In this document: positions 23,633 through 32,008 of the stretch, in pieces
How the letters are laid out: the number at the start of each line of letters is the position of its first letter
How positions within the stretch are numbered: position 1 is the first letter of the stretch
DNA from: Methanoregula sp964409915
GTDB taxonomy: Archaea > Halobacteriota > Methanomicrobia > Methanomicrobiales > Methanospirillaceae
Assembly (NCBI GenBank): GCA_964409915.1
Contig: CAYPEQ010000008.1
Location: 1-64,000 of the forward strand
DNA length: 64,000 nt
Direction: 5' to 3'
Translations under genes and position numbers: made by a program
The notes under the pieces: generated by a model
The model's database searches: none
What the model saw: only the letters and a program-made list of their open reading frames with translations
Told to the model about the DNA's origin: nothing

Positions 23633-24358
23633 ATGAGCAGGAATTACCGGGCAATCTTCACACAAAAGCAGAAACTATTTTTCGGCATAACACCGGATGG
23701 GTACAACATGGATGAAGTCGATTCCGAGGCTCTGGCTGATGTGGCATACGGCATTTTCGATCACCTTCTCACCCGAAAACTTCAGACTCAGGGAAAGTAT
23801 CTTTATGCCCTTGTGGAGGGAGGCATTGACTTCACAAAAGATCTTTCCGAGACTGTTGCACAGTTTAACGATGAATACCCTCAACTTGCAAAGGCGCTCC
23901 TTGATCGTTTTAGTAATGTTGAAACCATTTACCGGATGCTTTGTGACGGGGAAGGGGTTATTCCTTCAAAGACGACCCAGATGTACTGGATTGTGCAGGA
24001 TGCACCCGGGAGCGCTCCTGAGGCAATCGAAGATGAACATGCTGGCAAGTGGTTGATCTTCCAGGATCCTGAAGATGCAGATACTTCGTGGAAAAAAGTT
24101 CGGGACGCAACAATTATTCATGAGCTTGGCATATCGGCAAAAGTCAGTACAGCTAAACCCAATCCGGATTCCCGGGACAGTCGCCGGGTCATTTATATTT
24201 ATACAAAAGACTGGGCTGATGAGCCGGATGTAATGCGCGTGCGGGAGAATTTACGCCAGCTCGGTTTTGTTGACCGCATCGGGTACAAGCGTAATCTTGA
24301 AACATTCGCTGGAGAATATGCCCAGAAGGGCAAACGTGTGACGTACTACTCAGCATAA
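23633..24358 (+). CDS. Bles03/DUF1917-like protein
   Basis: The 241-residue soluble protein has a C-terminal part (about 140-235) with G-K-W-L-I-F, a W about 16 residues later, L-G-I-S-A-K-V-S-T, and V-I-Y-I-Y-T-K-D-W-x-D-E-x-D-V. This pattern resembles the Bles03 (DUF1917) family found in archaea and eukaryotes, some members of which are labelled phosphothreonine-lyase-like. No activity is established as far as I know. The first 130 residues are a separate helical region without a motif I recognise. The gene has no obvious operon partners. Confidence 0.55.
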   Translation: MSRNYRAIFTQKQKLFFGITPDGYNMDEVDSEALADVAYGIFDHLLTRKLQTQGKYLYALVEGGIDFTKDLSETVAQFNDEYPQLAKALLDRFSNVETIYRMLCDGEGVIPSKTTQMYWIVQDAPGSAPEAIEDEHAGKWLIFQDPEDADTSWKKVRDATIIHELGISAKVSTAKPNPDSRDSRRVIYIYTKDWADEPDVMRVRENLRQLGFVDRIGYKRNLETFAGEYAQKGKRVTYYSA

Positions 24359-24417
24359 ATTTTTTATTTTTTATGCAAATAACGAAAAAAGAACGATTGT
24401 ATTACAATGAAAATCAG

Positions 24418-24564
24418 TTACGCTTTACGCTCCTTATTTTTCGGCCGCAGGTTCTTATACCCGCATTTGCGGCACGTGGTTGCACGAATCGCATTGCGTG
24501 CATTGCAATGCATACATATTTTCACGTTGAGTAAACGAGCTTCGGCTTCTGGGAATTTTGCCAT
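24418..24564 (-). CDS. rpl40e: Ribosomal protein L40e
   Basis: This 48-residue gene is missed by length cut-offs. It reads A-K-F-P-E-A-E-A-R-L-L at its start, then a zinc ribbon with C17-M-H-C20 and C31-R-K-C34, then the basic tail K-N-L-R-P-K-N-K-E-R-K. This is archaeal L40e, a large-subunit protein. It follows the XTP pyrophosphatase gene by 45 bases on the same strand and is the last gene of the translation island. On the opposite strand only a shadow frame exists. Confidence 0.95.
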   Translation of the reverse strand: MAKFPEAEARLLNVKICMHCNARNAIRATTCRKCGYKNLRPKNKERKA

Positions 24565-24609
24565 GGAAATATACTCCTTTCTGCCCTTATAACAATGTTC
24601 TTTGATCTT

Positions 24610-25185
24610 TTAACGGTTTGTATCGGTTTCAGTATCTTTCCTGTTTATGAACCAATCATGGAATAACGTAAGTGCACGTGCCCGGTGAGAGATGGCGCTT
24701 TTCTCTTCAAGAGGGATCTCAGCAAGAGTCTTTCCGCCCACCTCAAAAACCGGATCGTAACCAAACCCTTCCTCCCCCCGTGGCTCAGAAATGACGTTGC
24801 CCTCAATCATACCGGTAAACACAAAAATACCTTTCTCATCCGCAAAAGCGATGGCTGTGGTAAAATGAGCGTTTCGATTCATGGTGCCTTCCATGAGCAT
24901 CAGGATGCCTTGGTTACCAATCGTTTTGAGTACATAGGCTGCATAGGGCCCGGGAAAACCGTGGAGTGCGTCGATGGAAAAGGAAGTGTCATCTACGATA
25001 AGCGGCCGATGGAGATGATTATAAGCGTATCTGGCTTTCTCGCGAGCTATCTCTTCTATATCATCCGAACGCAGTTCCGGAATTTCGAGTGTTACATGGT
25101 CTAATCTGATAGACTGGCCAAAAAACGCTGCCACTTCTTGCGCTTTATGGATATTGCTGGTGACCATAGTCAGTGACCGGCTCAC
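24610..25185 (-). CDS. XTP/dITP diphosphatase (Ham1/RdgB family)
   Basis: This house-cleaning enzyme hydrolyses ITP, XTP and their deoxy forms to monophosphates. The 191-residue protein has the T-S-N-x-x-K substrate motif (residues 9-14), the E-I-A-R-E-K-A segment and D-D-T-S-F-S-I-D-A-L-H-G-F-P-G-P-Y around 65-81. It also has G-F-G-Y-D-P-V-F near 139 and S-H-R-A-R-A-L near 165. All are diagnostic. Its start overlaps the Kae1-Bud32 gene stop by four bases, a gene pair conserved in many archaea. Confidence 0.95.
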   Translation of the reverse strand: MSRSLTMVTSNIHKAQEVAAFFGQSIRLDHVTLEIPELRSDDIEEIAREKARYAYNHLHRPLIVDDTSFSIDALHGFPGPYAAYVLKTIGNQGILMLMEGTMNRNAHFTTAIAFADEKGIFVFTGMIEGNVISEPRGEEGFGYDPVFEVGGKTLAEIPLEEKSAISHRARALTLFHDWFINRKDTETDTNR

Positions 25186-26765
25186 AAGTACCTCCCCCTG
25201 AGTTCTATCTCCTTTTCTCTCGCAAGGACATCTGTAGCCTGGGCGAATGTTTGCGTGTATCCCCGGGCAAATGCGTCTTTGAAAAGACTGGCTTCCTGTG
25301 GATTTGTGCTTTCGAGCGTTTGGAACAGGACGTGAATGTCGACGCCTCTTTGCTCGATTTCTGAAGTTACCTGTGCGAGACCAAAATCAATGAGCACACA
25401 TCTGTCGTCTGTGTCACGCAGGATCATATTACTGGTGGTGAGATCTCCATGCATGATGCCGGCCGTGTGCAGCCGGCCGATCATCCGTCCCGCCTCTTCG
25501 CAATGAGCCTCGGTGAGGGCACAGGTAAGAATTGCACCGGTAACTTCTTCCATCACAATCGAGTCATGGGTAATATCGATCATGACTGGGGTAGGAACGC
25601 CACCTTTGCGGGCCGCATGGATGAGCCGTGCCTCCGCCCGTGTTCGCTCCCTGATCAGTTTTCTATCAAGGGATGGGGCCCTGTATTGTTTAGTCAAACG
25701 TTGCTTAATTGCGCGCCCGTTCCTGAAACTTATGACTGCTTCAGCACCGCGTTTCTGGCCATCAAAACTGTTTTTTTCAGGATCCAATTCAGACACAACT
25801 TCATGTTTCCAGGTTATCTCAACCTCATCTGAACGGAATGAAGGGTTAACCTGTGATTTTTCAATGGCGAGCGACTGGCCGCTTTCAAGCATTAATTTTC
25901 CTGTATAAGCGATCATTGCGCCATTGTCCCCGAGATATTTTCGTTCGGGGACAAAAAACTGTGCACCCCGTTCTACACACATAATGCCCAACATCTCCTG
26001 CAGACGTGCATTTGCCCCTACGCCACCTACAAGGAGCACCTCGCGTTTTCCGGTGAGCGAGAGTGCTCTCTCTGTGACCTCCACGCACATTGCAAAAGCG
26101 GTTTCCTGAAGGCTGGTGCATACATCGGCAAGCGGTTTATGTGAATCTTTAGCTGCCGAGACCAGTCCCGAAAATGCAAGATCCATGCCTTTTACGGTGT
26201 AAGGTAGTTCAAAGTATTTTCCGGATTTTGCTTGGTCTTCAATGAGTGGCCCTCCGGGATGAGGGAGATTTTTTGCGCGTGCAAACTTATCGAGGGCGTT
26301 TCCTACACCAATATCGAGGGTTTCTCCAAAGATACGGTATCGCCCGTTGAGATATCCGATAACCTGAGTATTTGCCCCGCTTGCATACAGCACGATAGGG
26401 TCCCGGCAACCGGTTGCCCAGCTTCCAATCTCAACATGGGCGACACAGTGGTTGACGCCAATAAGCGGGACATTGAGTGCGAGAGCAAGCGAACGTGCTG
26501 CGGTCGCTACCGTTCTCAGGCAGGGACCAAGTCCAGGCCCTTGTGAAAACGCAACCCCTGTTACCTTATCTGGCTCTTTAAGAATAGTTCCGATTACCTC
26601 CCGCATAACCGATGCATGGTGCTGGGCAGCCTCACGCGGGTGGATCCCTCCGTGTTCCGGTAAATATGGACGGGAACAAAGGGCAAGAAGATCACGATCA
26701 AAAAGAGCAGCACTGAGGTTCCACGCTGTCCCCTCAATGCCCAGTATCTGCCCAAATTCAGGCAT
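25182..26765 (-). CDS. Kae1-Bud32 fusion (KEOPS tRNA t6A synthase and kinase)
   Basis: This fusion makes the N6-threonylcarbamoyl modification of A37 in tRNAs that read ANN codons. Residues 1-325 are Kae1, with the metal ligands H106 and H110 in N-H-C-V-A-H and G-x-G-x-G loops. Residues about 330-527 are the Bud32 atypical kinase/ATPase, with the catalytic H-G-D-L-T-T-S-N near 450 and I-D-F-G-L near 470. The 527-residue fusion is the usual form in methanogens. Other KEOPS subunits (Cgi121, Pcc1) are not in the window. The gene sits between S27ae and the XTP pyrophosphatase. Confidence 0.96.
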   Translation of the reverse strand: MPEFGQILGIEGTAWNLSAALFDRDLLALCSRPYLPEHGGIHPREAAQHHASVMREVIGTILKEPDKVTGVAFSQGPGLGPCLRTVATAARSLALALNVPLIGVNHCVAHVEIGSWATGCRDPIVLYASGANTQVIGYLNGRYRIFGETLDIGVGNALDKFARAKNLPHPGGPLIEDQAKSGKYFELPYTVKGMDLAFSGLVSAAKDSHKPLADVCTSLQETAFAMCVEVTERALSLTGKREVLLVGGVGANARLQEMLGIMCVERGAQFFVPERKYLGDNGAMIAYTGKLMLESGQSLAIEKSQVNPSFRSDEVEITWKHEVVSELDPEKNSFDGQKRGAEAVISFRNGRAIKQRLTKQYRAPSLDRKLIRERTRAEARLIHAARKGGVPTPVMIDITHDSIVMEEVTGAILTCALTEAHCEEAGRMIGRLHTAGIMHGDLTTSNMILRDTDDRCVLIDFGLAQVTSEIEQRGVDIHVLFQTLESTNPQEASLFKDAFARGYTQTFAQATDVLAREKEIELRGRYL

Positions 26766-26771
26766 CAGCGT

Positions 26772-26954
26772 TTATTTCTTGAATTCGGTGTATCCGCACT
26801 TTCCACAGGCAATACGATCCTTATGGTCGGCCATCACAACACCGGGACCACAGCGGGGACAATATTTTTTAGTAGGGGTGACGTTATTGCCTTCAACTTT
26901 GAAAAATGCACTGCGTCTCGGACCTTTTGCCGCGGCTTTCTTTGCTGCAGCCAT
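26772..26954 (-). CDS. rps27ae: Ribosomal protein S27ae
   Basis: The 60-residue small-subunit protein has an Ala/Lys-rich start and a zinc ribbon formed by C32-x2-C35 and C50-x2-C53, separated by H-K-D-R. The end G-Y-T-E-F is typical. It lies between rps24e (two bases upstream) and the Kae1-Bud32 gene (six bases downstream), the standard archaeal order. Confidence 0.95.
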   Translation of the reverse strand: MAAAKKAAAKGPRRSAFFKVEGNNVTPTKKYCPRCGPGVVMADHKDRIACGKCGYTEFKK

Positions 26955-26956
26955 GA

Positions 26957-27256
26957 TCAGGCCGCTCCTTCTTCTTTGGGTTTTGGCATGCCTCGTGCAG
27001 AGAGGAACGGGTGTTCGGTTTTCTTCTTGGCTTCTTCAGTATCGTACACGCGCGCTTTACCATTGATCATTGTCTTGCCAAAATTGCTTTTCAGACTGTC
27101 AAGGATGACCAGCGGTTCTTTTACATTAAGCAGGGCGCAGAGTTTACCGGTTATCTGCATACGGGAAGGTGTTGCACCATCGTATGTAAGTGTAAACTGA
27201 ATCTCTCTCCGTGATAAAAGTTCATTCCTTTTATCGCTCTCGATTTTAAAGTCCAT
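26957..27256 (-). CDS. rps24e: Ribosomal protein S24e
   Basis: The 99-residue small-subunit protein begins M-D-F-K-I-E and has the family pattern N-x-L-L-x-R-R-E followed by a pair of strands. It ends in a charged tail with K-P-K-E-E. The ATG at 27256 is chosen over the longer open frame to 27310 because it matches the conserved N-terminus. It is the first gene of the rps24e-rps27ae-kae1 block. Confidence 0.95.
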   Translation of the reverse strand: MDFKIESDKRNELLSRREIQFTLTYDGATPSRMQITGKLCALLNVKEPLVILDSLKSNFGKTMINGKARVYDTEEAKKKTEHPFLSARGMPKPKEEGAA

Positions 27257-27365
27257 CGATATCCTGTAATTATTGGAAATCGTGTTATTTAAAACCTGAC
27301 CTAATTTCAAGAAACCAAAGGAAGATCTTAGAGATCAAAAGGGGGATATTTTCTGATTTTTTTAA

Positions 27366-27857
27366 TTAATTGTTAATTACAGTGAACTGCCCGAGGAGTT
27401 CTTTTGCCGCAGTTTTTGCAGCCTCATCGATTTTACGAAGCACGATGCCTTCATGCGGCTGACCGTAGAGTACAACAGATGATAAAGGTGCAACGATTAC
27501 GAGCGGGATGACCGCAAGATCTTCTTCTCCTTCTACCATTATGGTGACCGGAGAGTTTTCAACCGCGAAAGTGAGCGCGTTGATCAGCTCATCGGTAATG
27601 GTTCCGGGAGGATTTTTTACATGAATGCACTTCCCGGATATATCCGGCATCCTCTCACAAGGAGAACGCATTGTCTGGCCGTCGACTACAGCGATTGCGG
27701 GTGTAATGCCTTTTTTCTGAAGGGTTTGGGTGACAACATCACCCACTGAATAGATGGTTAGTCCGGAAATCTCTGGAAGAACTGTATCAATATTATGGTG
27801 GAGTGTCCCGAAAGGGTCCTTGAAGAGTTTACGTGACTCTTTAGGGAGAGTGAACAT
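27366..27857 (-). CDS. GTP-dependent dephospho-CoA kinase (archaeal)
   Basis: This enzyme phosphorylates dephospho-CoA at the 3' ribose to finish coenzyme A and uses GTP, unlike bacterial CoaE. The 163-residue protein resembles the archaeal DUF359 family shown to have this role. It has D-P-F-G near 14-17, S-V-G-D-V-V-T near 37-43, V-D-G-Q-T-M-R-S near 58-65, and V-E-G-E-E-D-L near 108. It lies directly after spt4 with no gap, within the island of information genes. Confidence 0.88.
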   Translation of the reverse strand: MFTLPKESRKLFKDPFGTLHHNIDTVLPEISGLTIYSVGDVVTQTLQKKGITPAIAVVDGQTMRSPCERMPDISGKCIHVKNPPGTITDELINALTFAVENSPVTIMVEGEEDLAVIPLVIVAPLSSVVLYGQPHEGIVLRKIDEAAKTAAKELLGQFTVINN

Positions 27858-28064
27858 TCACCTGACCTTCAGCGCATAGCGCCCGGGCAGCTTGATGTTC
27901 ATCCGTTTCGCCACATCAGAATTCTCCGGGTCAATAATGACGAGGTACCCTGACCAGTCATCGCTTAAATTTGTCGTTCCGCAGATAACGCAGTTCTCAC
28001 CATCTACAACACGATGGCAGTCCCGGCAGACTTTCCCCTGCTTTTTTTTATTCATCGGCGGCAT
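27858..28064 (-). CDS. spt4: Transcription elongation factor Spt4 (RpoE2)
   Basis: Spt4 binds Spt5/NusG and supports processive RNA polymerase. The 68-residue protein has a zinc finger with C-x2-C near residues 13-16 and C-x2-C near 25-28, followed by the D-W-S-G-Y-L-V-I-I-D-P and D-V-A-K-R-M-N-I motifs. Of two ATGs nine bases apart, the one at 28064 is preferred because an AGGAAAG-type ribosome site precedes it. It overlaps the end of rpoE by 17 bases. Confidence 0.93.
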   Translation of the reverse strand: MPPMNKKKQGKVCRDCHRVVDGENCVICGTTNLSDDWSGYLVIIDPENSDVAKRMNIKLPGRYALKVR

Positions 28065-28689
28065 GCTCTTTCCTCTTACTCTTGGACTTTTCCGGTTTCT
28101 CTTTCGGGGTCCCGGTAGTTCCGGCAGCTGCCCTCTCTTTCTCTTTTTCGATCTCTTCTTCGAGCCAGAGCGAGGTGCCAAGACCTGCCTGTCGCATGGT
28201 AAGGCCGATCTTACTATCCCGTGGTTCACGCTCGTTCAAAGAGAGTGTTACTACACGGACCCTTACGGTGTCGCCAACGCCGATAAAGCGTTTGGAATCC
28301 TGGCAGATAAGCCGGGCATTTTTTTCATCGAAATTTATATATTCGTCTGAGATCTGGCTCACGTGCAGCATGGCATCGATCGGTCCGAGGCTTATAAATG
28401 CCCCAAAACTTGTGGTTTCCACGACGAGACCCTCAATTACTTCCTGTAGGGCAAGCCTCAGTACGAGCCCTTCAAATTTCACGTCGTAGTATACGCCTCC
28501 GTCTCCGGGGACGATCTCGCCTTCACCGACATGATCAACCTTGGTCACAGCAATAAAGACCCCCAGTTCCTTGTCGATGCTTCCTTCAAGCTGTTCCTGA
28601 AGAACTTCCAGTATGACCTTGTCCAGTTTTTCGCCCAGCCTGTTGGGGGGCACCCTGACTTTGTCTTCCAGTGTCATCTTGTAATACAT
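28048..28689 (-). CDS. rpoE: DNA-directed RNA polymerase subunit E' (Rpo7)
   Basis: Rpo7 forms the stalk of archaeal RNA polymerase with Rpo4. The 213-residue protein has the N-terminal tip-associated domain (M-Y-Y-K-M-T-L-E-D-K-V-R-V-P-P, the usual beginning) to about 80. An S1 RNA-binding domain follows (about 80-165, with S-F-G-A-F-I-S-L-G-P and S-x-I-S-D-E-Y). The extra C-terminal 35 residues are Glu/Lys-rich and low-complexity, and longer than in many relatives. The gene follows the PIN-domain gene after seven bases. Confidence 0.95.
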   Translation of the reverse strand: MYYKMTLEDKVRVPPNRLGEKLDKVILEVLQEQLEGSIDKELGVFIAVTKVDHVGEGEIVPGDGGVYYDVKFEGLVLRLALQEVIEGLVVETTSFGAFISLGPIDAMLHVSQISDEYINFDEKNARLICQDSKRFIGVGDTVRVRVVTLSLNEREPRDSKIGLTMRQAGLGTSLWLEEEIEKEKERAAAGTTGTPKEKPEKSKSKRKEHAADE

Positions 28690-28696
28690 AACTCGC

Positions 28697-29068
28697 CTAC
28701 CTTCGCAATATCTCGAGCTTTTTCTGTTTTCTCATGGATATGACCCCTATTCCCCTTGCCAGCAGCTCATCTCTGACCCGGCGATCATTGGTAACTACCA
28801 TGCCGCTGTTTTCCATTGCCCAAGTGATAACCTGATCATCGACCGGCATTGGATTACTGCTGCCGTTGGCGACCGCGCATTGACCGGCAAGCGCGAGGCC
28901 AAGCCGTGCAGCGGCACCCTCACTGCCTTTTGCCCGTGAGAGCCCGGCCAGTTCCTGCATCACGCCCGGAAGAACCACCGGTTCAAAACTGCCGAGCAGT
29001 TCACGGATCTCACTGAAGAGATCAATCCTGAACTGCGCAGGCATCATGAGCGCATTGGCGTCCAGCAT
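28697..29068 (-). CDS. PIN-domain protein, Fcf1-like
   Basis: This 123-residue PIN nuclease-fold protein lies between rpoE and the aIF2-gamma gene, a position where many archaea carry a PIN protein related to the rRNA processing factor Fcf1. Acidic residues of the presumed metal site are D3 in L-D-A-N, E41, D79 in the D-D-Q motif and D98 in V-T-N-D-R-R. The cognate RNA is unknown. It starts five bases after the aIF2-gamma stop, so it belongs to the same transcript. Confidence 0.85.
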   Translation of the reverse strand: MLDANALMMPAQFRIDLFSEIRELLGSFEPVVLPGVMQELAGLSRAKGSEGAAARLGLALAGQCAVANGSSNPMPVDDQVITWAMENSGMVVTNDRRVRDELLARGIGVISMRKQKKLEILRR

Positions 29069-29073
29069 GACTT

Positions 29074-30309
29074 TTACTCGCTGAGGACACCCATCCCGAT
29101 TAACCGCCAGCGTGCTCCCACCTGCCGGCTGATGGCGATCCTGGCTCCCTGCTCTGCACAGACCGGACGCTTCAGCTGCACTTCGACTGCTTCTTTTTTG
29201 GTGCTCGTAACCACCCCGACAGTGACTGCTGTTCCGACGGAAAGCATAAGGGGTTCGTTGTATTTCAGGGGTTCGATGATTAGTTCACTCGTTGATCCGA
29301 CAACCCGCTCCATCAGGGTTACCTGACATTTGATTTTGTCCCATACTGGGGGTAGTTTACCTACATGACCGACTACCTGACCTGCAAGAGCATCACTTTT
29401 CGTCAGCGCCGGGTCAAGTTTGGTCCCAACACCAAGGAGACCGCCTGGTGTTGCCTCTTTTACCGTTTTTGTACCGGCATTAATCGAGGTTACCTCCGTT
29501 ATGATGGGGATCCATTTGATCCTGTTCTCAATTTGTGTCTGTCGGCCTGGTCTGATTTCAATAGGGTCGCCGTCGTGGAGGATGCCCCGGATAAGAGACC
29601 CTCCGACGACGCCCCCTTTTACCTCTTTCCAGTTGCAGCCGGGTTTGTTGATATCGAAGGATCGCGCAACAAGCATAACTGGCTCTGCTGCAGGGTCACG
29701 GACCGGCTCGGGTATAGTCATGTCCAAAGCCTGTACTAACGCACCCATATTGATCCCTTTCTGGGCTGAAACGGGAATGATGGGAGCGTTCTCGGCAACG
29801 GTTCCTTTCACGAATGCTTTGATCTGGTTGTAATTGTCAACTGCCTCTTTCTGGGAAACAACGTCGATCTTATTCTGGACAATTACTATCTTTTTGATGC
29901 CTACAAGTCCCAAAGCCATGAGATGCTCTTTTGTCTGGGGCTGCGGGCATTTTTCTGTAGTGGTAATGACAAGCATCGCGCCGTCCATCAGCGCCGATCC
30001 TGACAGCATCGTCGCCATCAGGGTTTCATGCCCGGGTGCATCCACAAAGGAAACTGAGCGGAACGGCGTCCCCTCTCCACCGCAGACCGGGCACACCGGC
30101 GTTGTTGAGTAGGCGTCCGGGCCCTCGCAGTGCCCGCACTTATAGAACGTTGCATCCGCATAGCCCAGCCGGATAGAAATACCGCGCCGAACTTCCTCGC
30201 TGTGCCGGTCCGTCCAAGTCCCGGTGAGTGCGTTAACGAGCGTGGTTTTCCCGTGGTCCACATGGCCCACTACCCCTATATTCACACTGGGGATTGTCAC
30301 ATCATGCAA
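29074..30309 (-). CDS. eif2g: Translation initiation factor aIF2 gamma subunit
   Basis: This GTPase carries initiator tRNA to the small ribosomal subunit. The 411-residue protein has the P-loop G-H-V-D-H-G-K-T-T-L at 15-24 and the zinc knuckle Cys set C-G-H-C and C-P-V-C in the insertion near 58-77. It also has D-A-P-G-H-E near 90 and N-K-I-D near 146. The beta-barrel domains II and III follow. A ribosome site AAGGAGG lies about 14 bases before the ATG. A minus-strand TATA-like run near 30345-30355 suggests the promoter for the downstream PIN-rpoE-spt4 genes too. Confidence 0.97.
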   Translation of the reverse strand: MHDVTIPSVNIGVVGHVDHGKTTLVNALTGTWTDRHSEEVRRGISIRLGYADATFYKCGHCEGPDAYSTTPVCPVCGGEGTPFRSVSFVDAPGHETLMATMLSGSALMDGAMLVITTTEKCPQPQTKEHLMALGLVGIKKIVIVQNKIDVVSQKEAVDNYNQIKAFVKGTVAENAPIIPVSAQKGINMGALVQALDMTIPEPVRDPAAEPVMLVARSFDINKPGCNWKEVKGGVVGGSLIRGILHDGDPIEIRPGRQTQIENRIKWIPIITEVTSINAGTKTVKEATPGGLLGVGTKLDPALTKSDALAGQVVGHVGKLPPVWDKIKCQVTLMERVVGSTSELIIEPLKYNEPLMLSVGTAVTVGVVTSTKKEAVEVQLKRPVCAEQGARIAISRQVGARWRLIGMGVLSE

Positions 30310-30456
30310 ACGAAATCGAACCTCCTTATCTTATATCGTATAGGCATACTTATACATAACCCGAAAAAACCAATTTTTTAGGGCTCCCTTCGTTTATTCT
30401 CTGTGGGAAAAAAGTATTCATATCCCCGTTTTCCAAGGATGATTTGTTTTCTGAGA

Positions 30457-30750
30457 TTACCCCCCACCTTCGCAGCTCTGGTCGATGTTTTTTAGGGCTT
30501 CCTGAAGTTCGCTCCCTGCGGCAAATTCGCGTTCACGCCTAATAATTTCTTTTGCATCTTCCTTAAGGGAGGACGCTGATTTTTTTGCCTGTTCCGCAGG
30601 GATTAACAAATCGATTCTATAGAGAAGGTGGGTACTGTCCAGTTCGGCAAACTGGTTTCCCGCCACCTGTTCAAAACGGACCACAGATCCTGTAGTACCG
30701 GTACGGGGATACCTGACCCTCATGCCTAGGGTGATCTCTTCTGCAAGCAT
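30457..30750 (-). CDS. DUF2098 protein
   Basis: The 97-residue protein has a compact N-terminal beta domain (residues 1-50) with G-M-R-V-R-Y-P-R-T-G-T-T-G-x-V and F-A-E-L-D-S-T-x-L-L-Y-R. A charged helical tail follows. This matches DUF2098, a small family of methanogens without known role. The gene is isolated between the glycan cluster and aIF2-gamma. Confidence 0.75.
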   Translation of the reverse strand: MLAEEITLGMRVRYPRTGTTGSVVRFEQVAGNQFAELDSTHLLYRIDLLIPAEQAKKSASSLKEDAKEIIRREREFAAGSELQEALKNIDQSCEGGG

Positions 30751-30808
30751 ACAAGAGAATGAATCGATTTCAATATAGAAATATTATACCTTAATCAAAA
30801 TTTCGGAG

Positions 30809-31951
30809 CTAATTCTTCGCACAAATATCTGATAATATGGCTTCAAACTGGCGGGACTTCTCTTTCCAACTATAGTGTTCGAGGTCAATTTGGAAAGTTA
30901 CTGGTTTTTCCATCAGGTTTTTAACCTGGGTGATAAATTCATCCTGTGTCCTGTATACGAAGAGGTTTGGCCCTCCGATACGGGTGACATCCGGAATAGG
31001 CCGCATCAGGATCGGTTTTCCACAGGCCGAGTATTCAAAAAACTTGTTGGGTAGTGCTATGTCCCCCCATTGCGGAGGGGAGAGCGGTATTGTGCATATA
31101 TCCATACAGGCAATATATCTCGGCAGTTCTGCATAGGGCTTTGTCCCGGTGAAAATAACGTGCTCGGAAACATTAAGTGATTCAGCAAGCTGCCGGAGTT
31201 CTTTTTCATAATCGGTAAAAAGTGATCCTCCGACTATAAGGAGACGTGTTCTGTCACGGTACCGGATCAATTCAGGAAGTGCCCGGATCATCTCGTCAAT
31301 TGCATACCAACGCTCGATGCTCCCTGAAAAGCCGATGACGAAATCGGCATCACTTATACCCAGTTCATGTCGTGTCTGCGATCCATCTTGTGGTACAAAA
31401 AGATCTGTATTGACGCCATTTGTTATGAGCTCTGAGGAGAACCCCAACCCTTTGAGTTTAGCTACAAGAGATGGGGAGACGGTTGTGATCTTGTCGCTGT
31501 GTGAAAGGTTTCTCCGTGTGATCTCCCAGACTCCGCTCCTAATGCATTGGGCAATATACCGGTTTTTAAAGTAAGCTGCGGCGGAGTCCGGGAACCAGTC
31601 TTTGAGATCAAAAACAACCGGTACTTTGTGATGCTTTGCCGCGGAAATGACGGCGGCCCCAGCGAGGACATGGGCTGCAACCACGATATCGATCTTGTTG
31701 TCCTTGATGATCTTATTAAAAATATAGTAGTGATATGGGGTGTTGAGGGTATAGTGAAGGAATGGGTTTTTTACCGGGAATTGTGTTGCCTCTTCAACGA
31801 TAAGCCTAGTGGGGCGGGTATCACCGCGGCTTACGTGAAAATGGGCCACATGCACCTCGTGGCGCAGGGCAAGTTCCTCGAAGATATAATGGTGTCTTGA
31901 GGGTATAGGATGGTGGATATAGTCTTGGGTTGAGATAAGGAGAATTTTCAC
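30809..31951 (-). CDS. Family 4 glycosyltransferase
   Basis: The 380-residue GT-B fold enzyme moves a sugar from a nucleotide donor to an acceptor, probably in surface-glycan or S-layer glycan assembly. The N-terminal domain includes K-I-L-L-I-S-T. The C-terminal Rossmann half shows I-G-F-S-G-S-I-E-R-W-Y near 210 and the donor-binding N-K-F-F-E-Y-S-A-C-G-K-P-I near 315. The GTG at 31951 (V-K-I-L-L) is chosen over one three codons upstream because it abuts the first strand. It is the last gene of the amino-sugar cluster. Donor and acceptor cannot be told. Confidence 0.85.
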   Translation of the reverse strand: MKILLISTQDYIHHPIPSRHHYIFEELALRHEVHVAHFHVSRGDTRPTRLIVEEATQFPVKNPFLHYTLNTPYHYYIFNKIIKDNKIDIVVAAHVLAGAAVISAAKHHKVPVVFDLKDWFPDSAAAYFKNRYIAQCIRSGVWEITRRNLSHSDKITTVSPSLVAKLKGLGFSSELITNGVNTDLFVPQDGSQTRHELGISDADFVIGFSGSIERWYAIDEMIRALPELIRYRDRTRLLIVGGSLFTDYEKELRQLAESLNVSEHVIFTGTKPYAELPRYIACMDICTIPLSPPQWGDIALPNKFFEYSACGKPILMRPIPDVTRIGGPNLFVYRTQDEFITQVKNLMEKPVTFQIDLEHYSWKEKSRQFEAILSDICAKN

Positions 31952-32008
31952 AAAAATCACGCTTCTTTTCCGGGTTTACTGATAAATGGTAATTTTCACC
32001 CTGCCATG

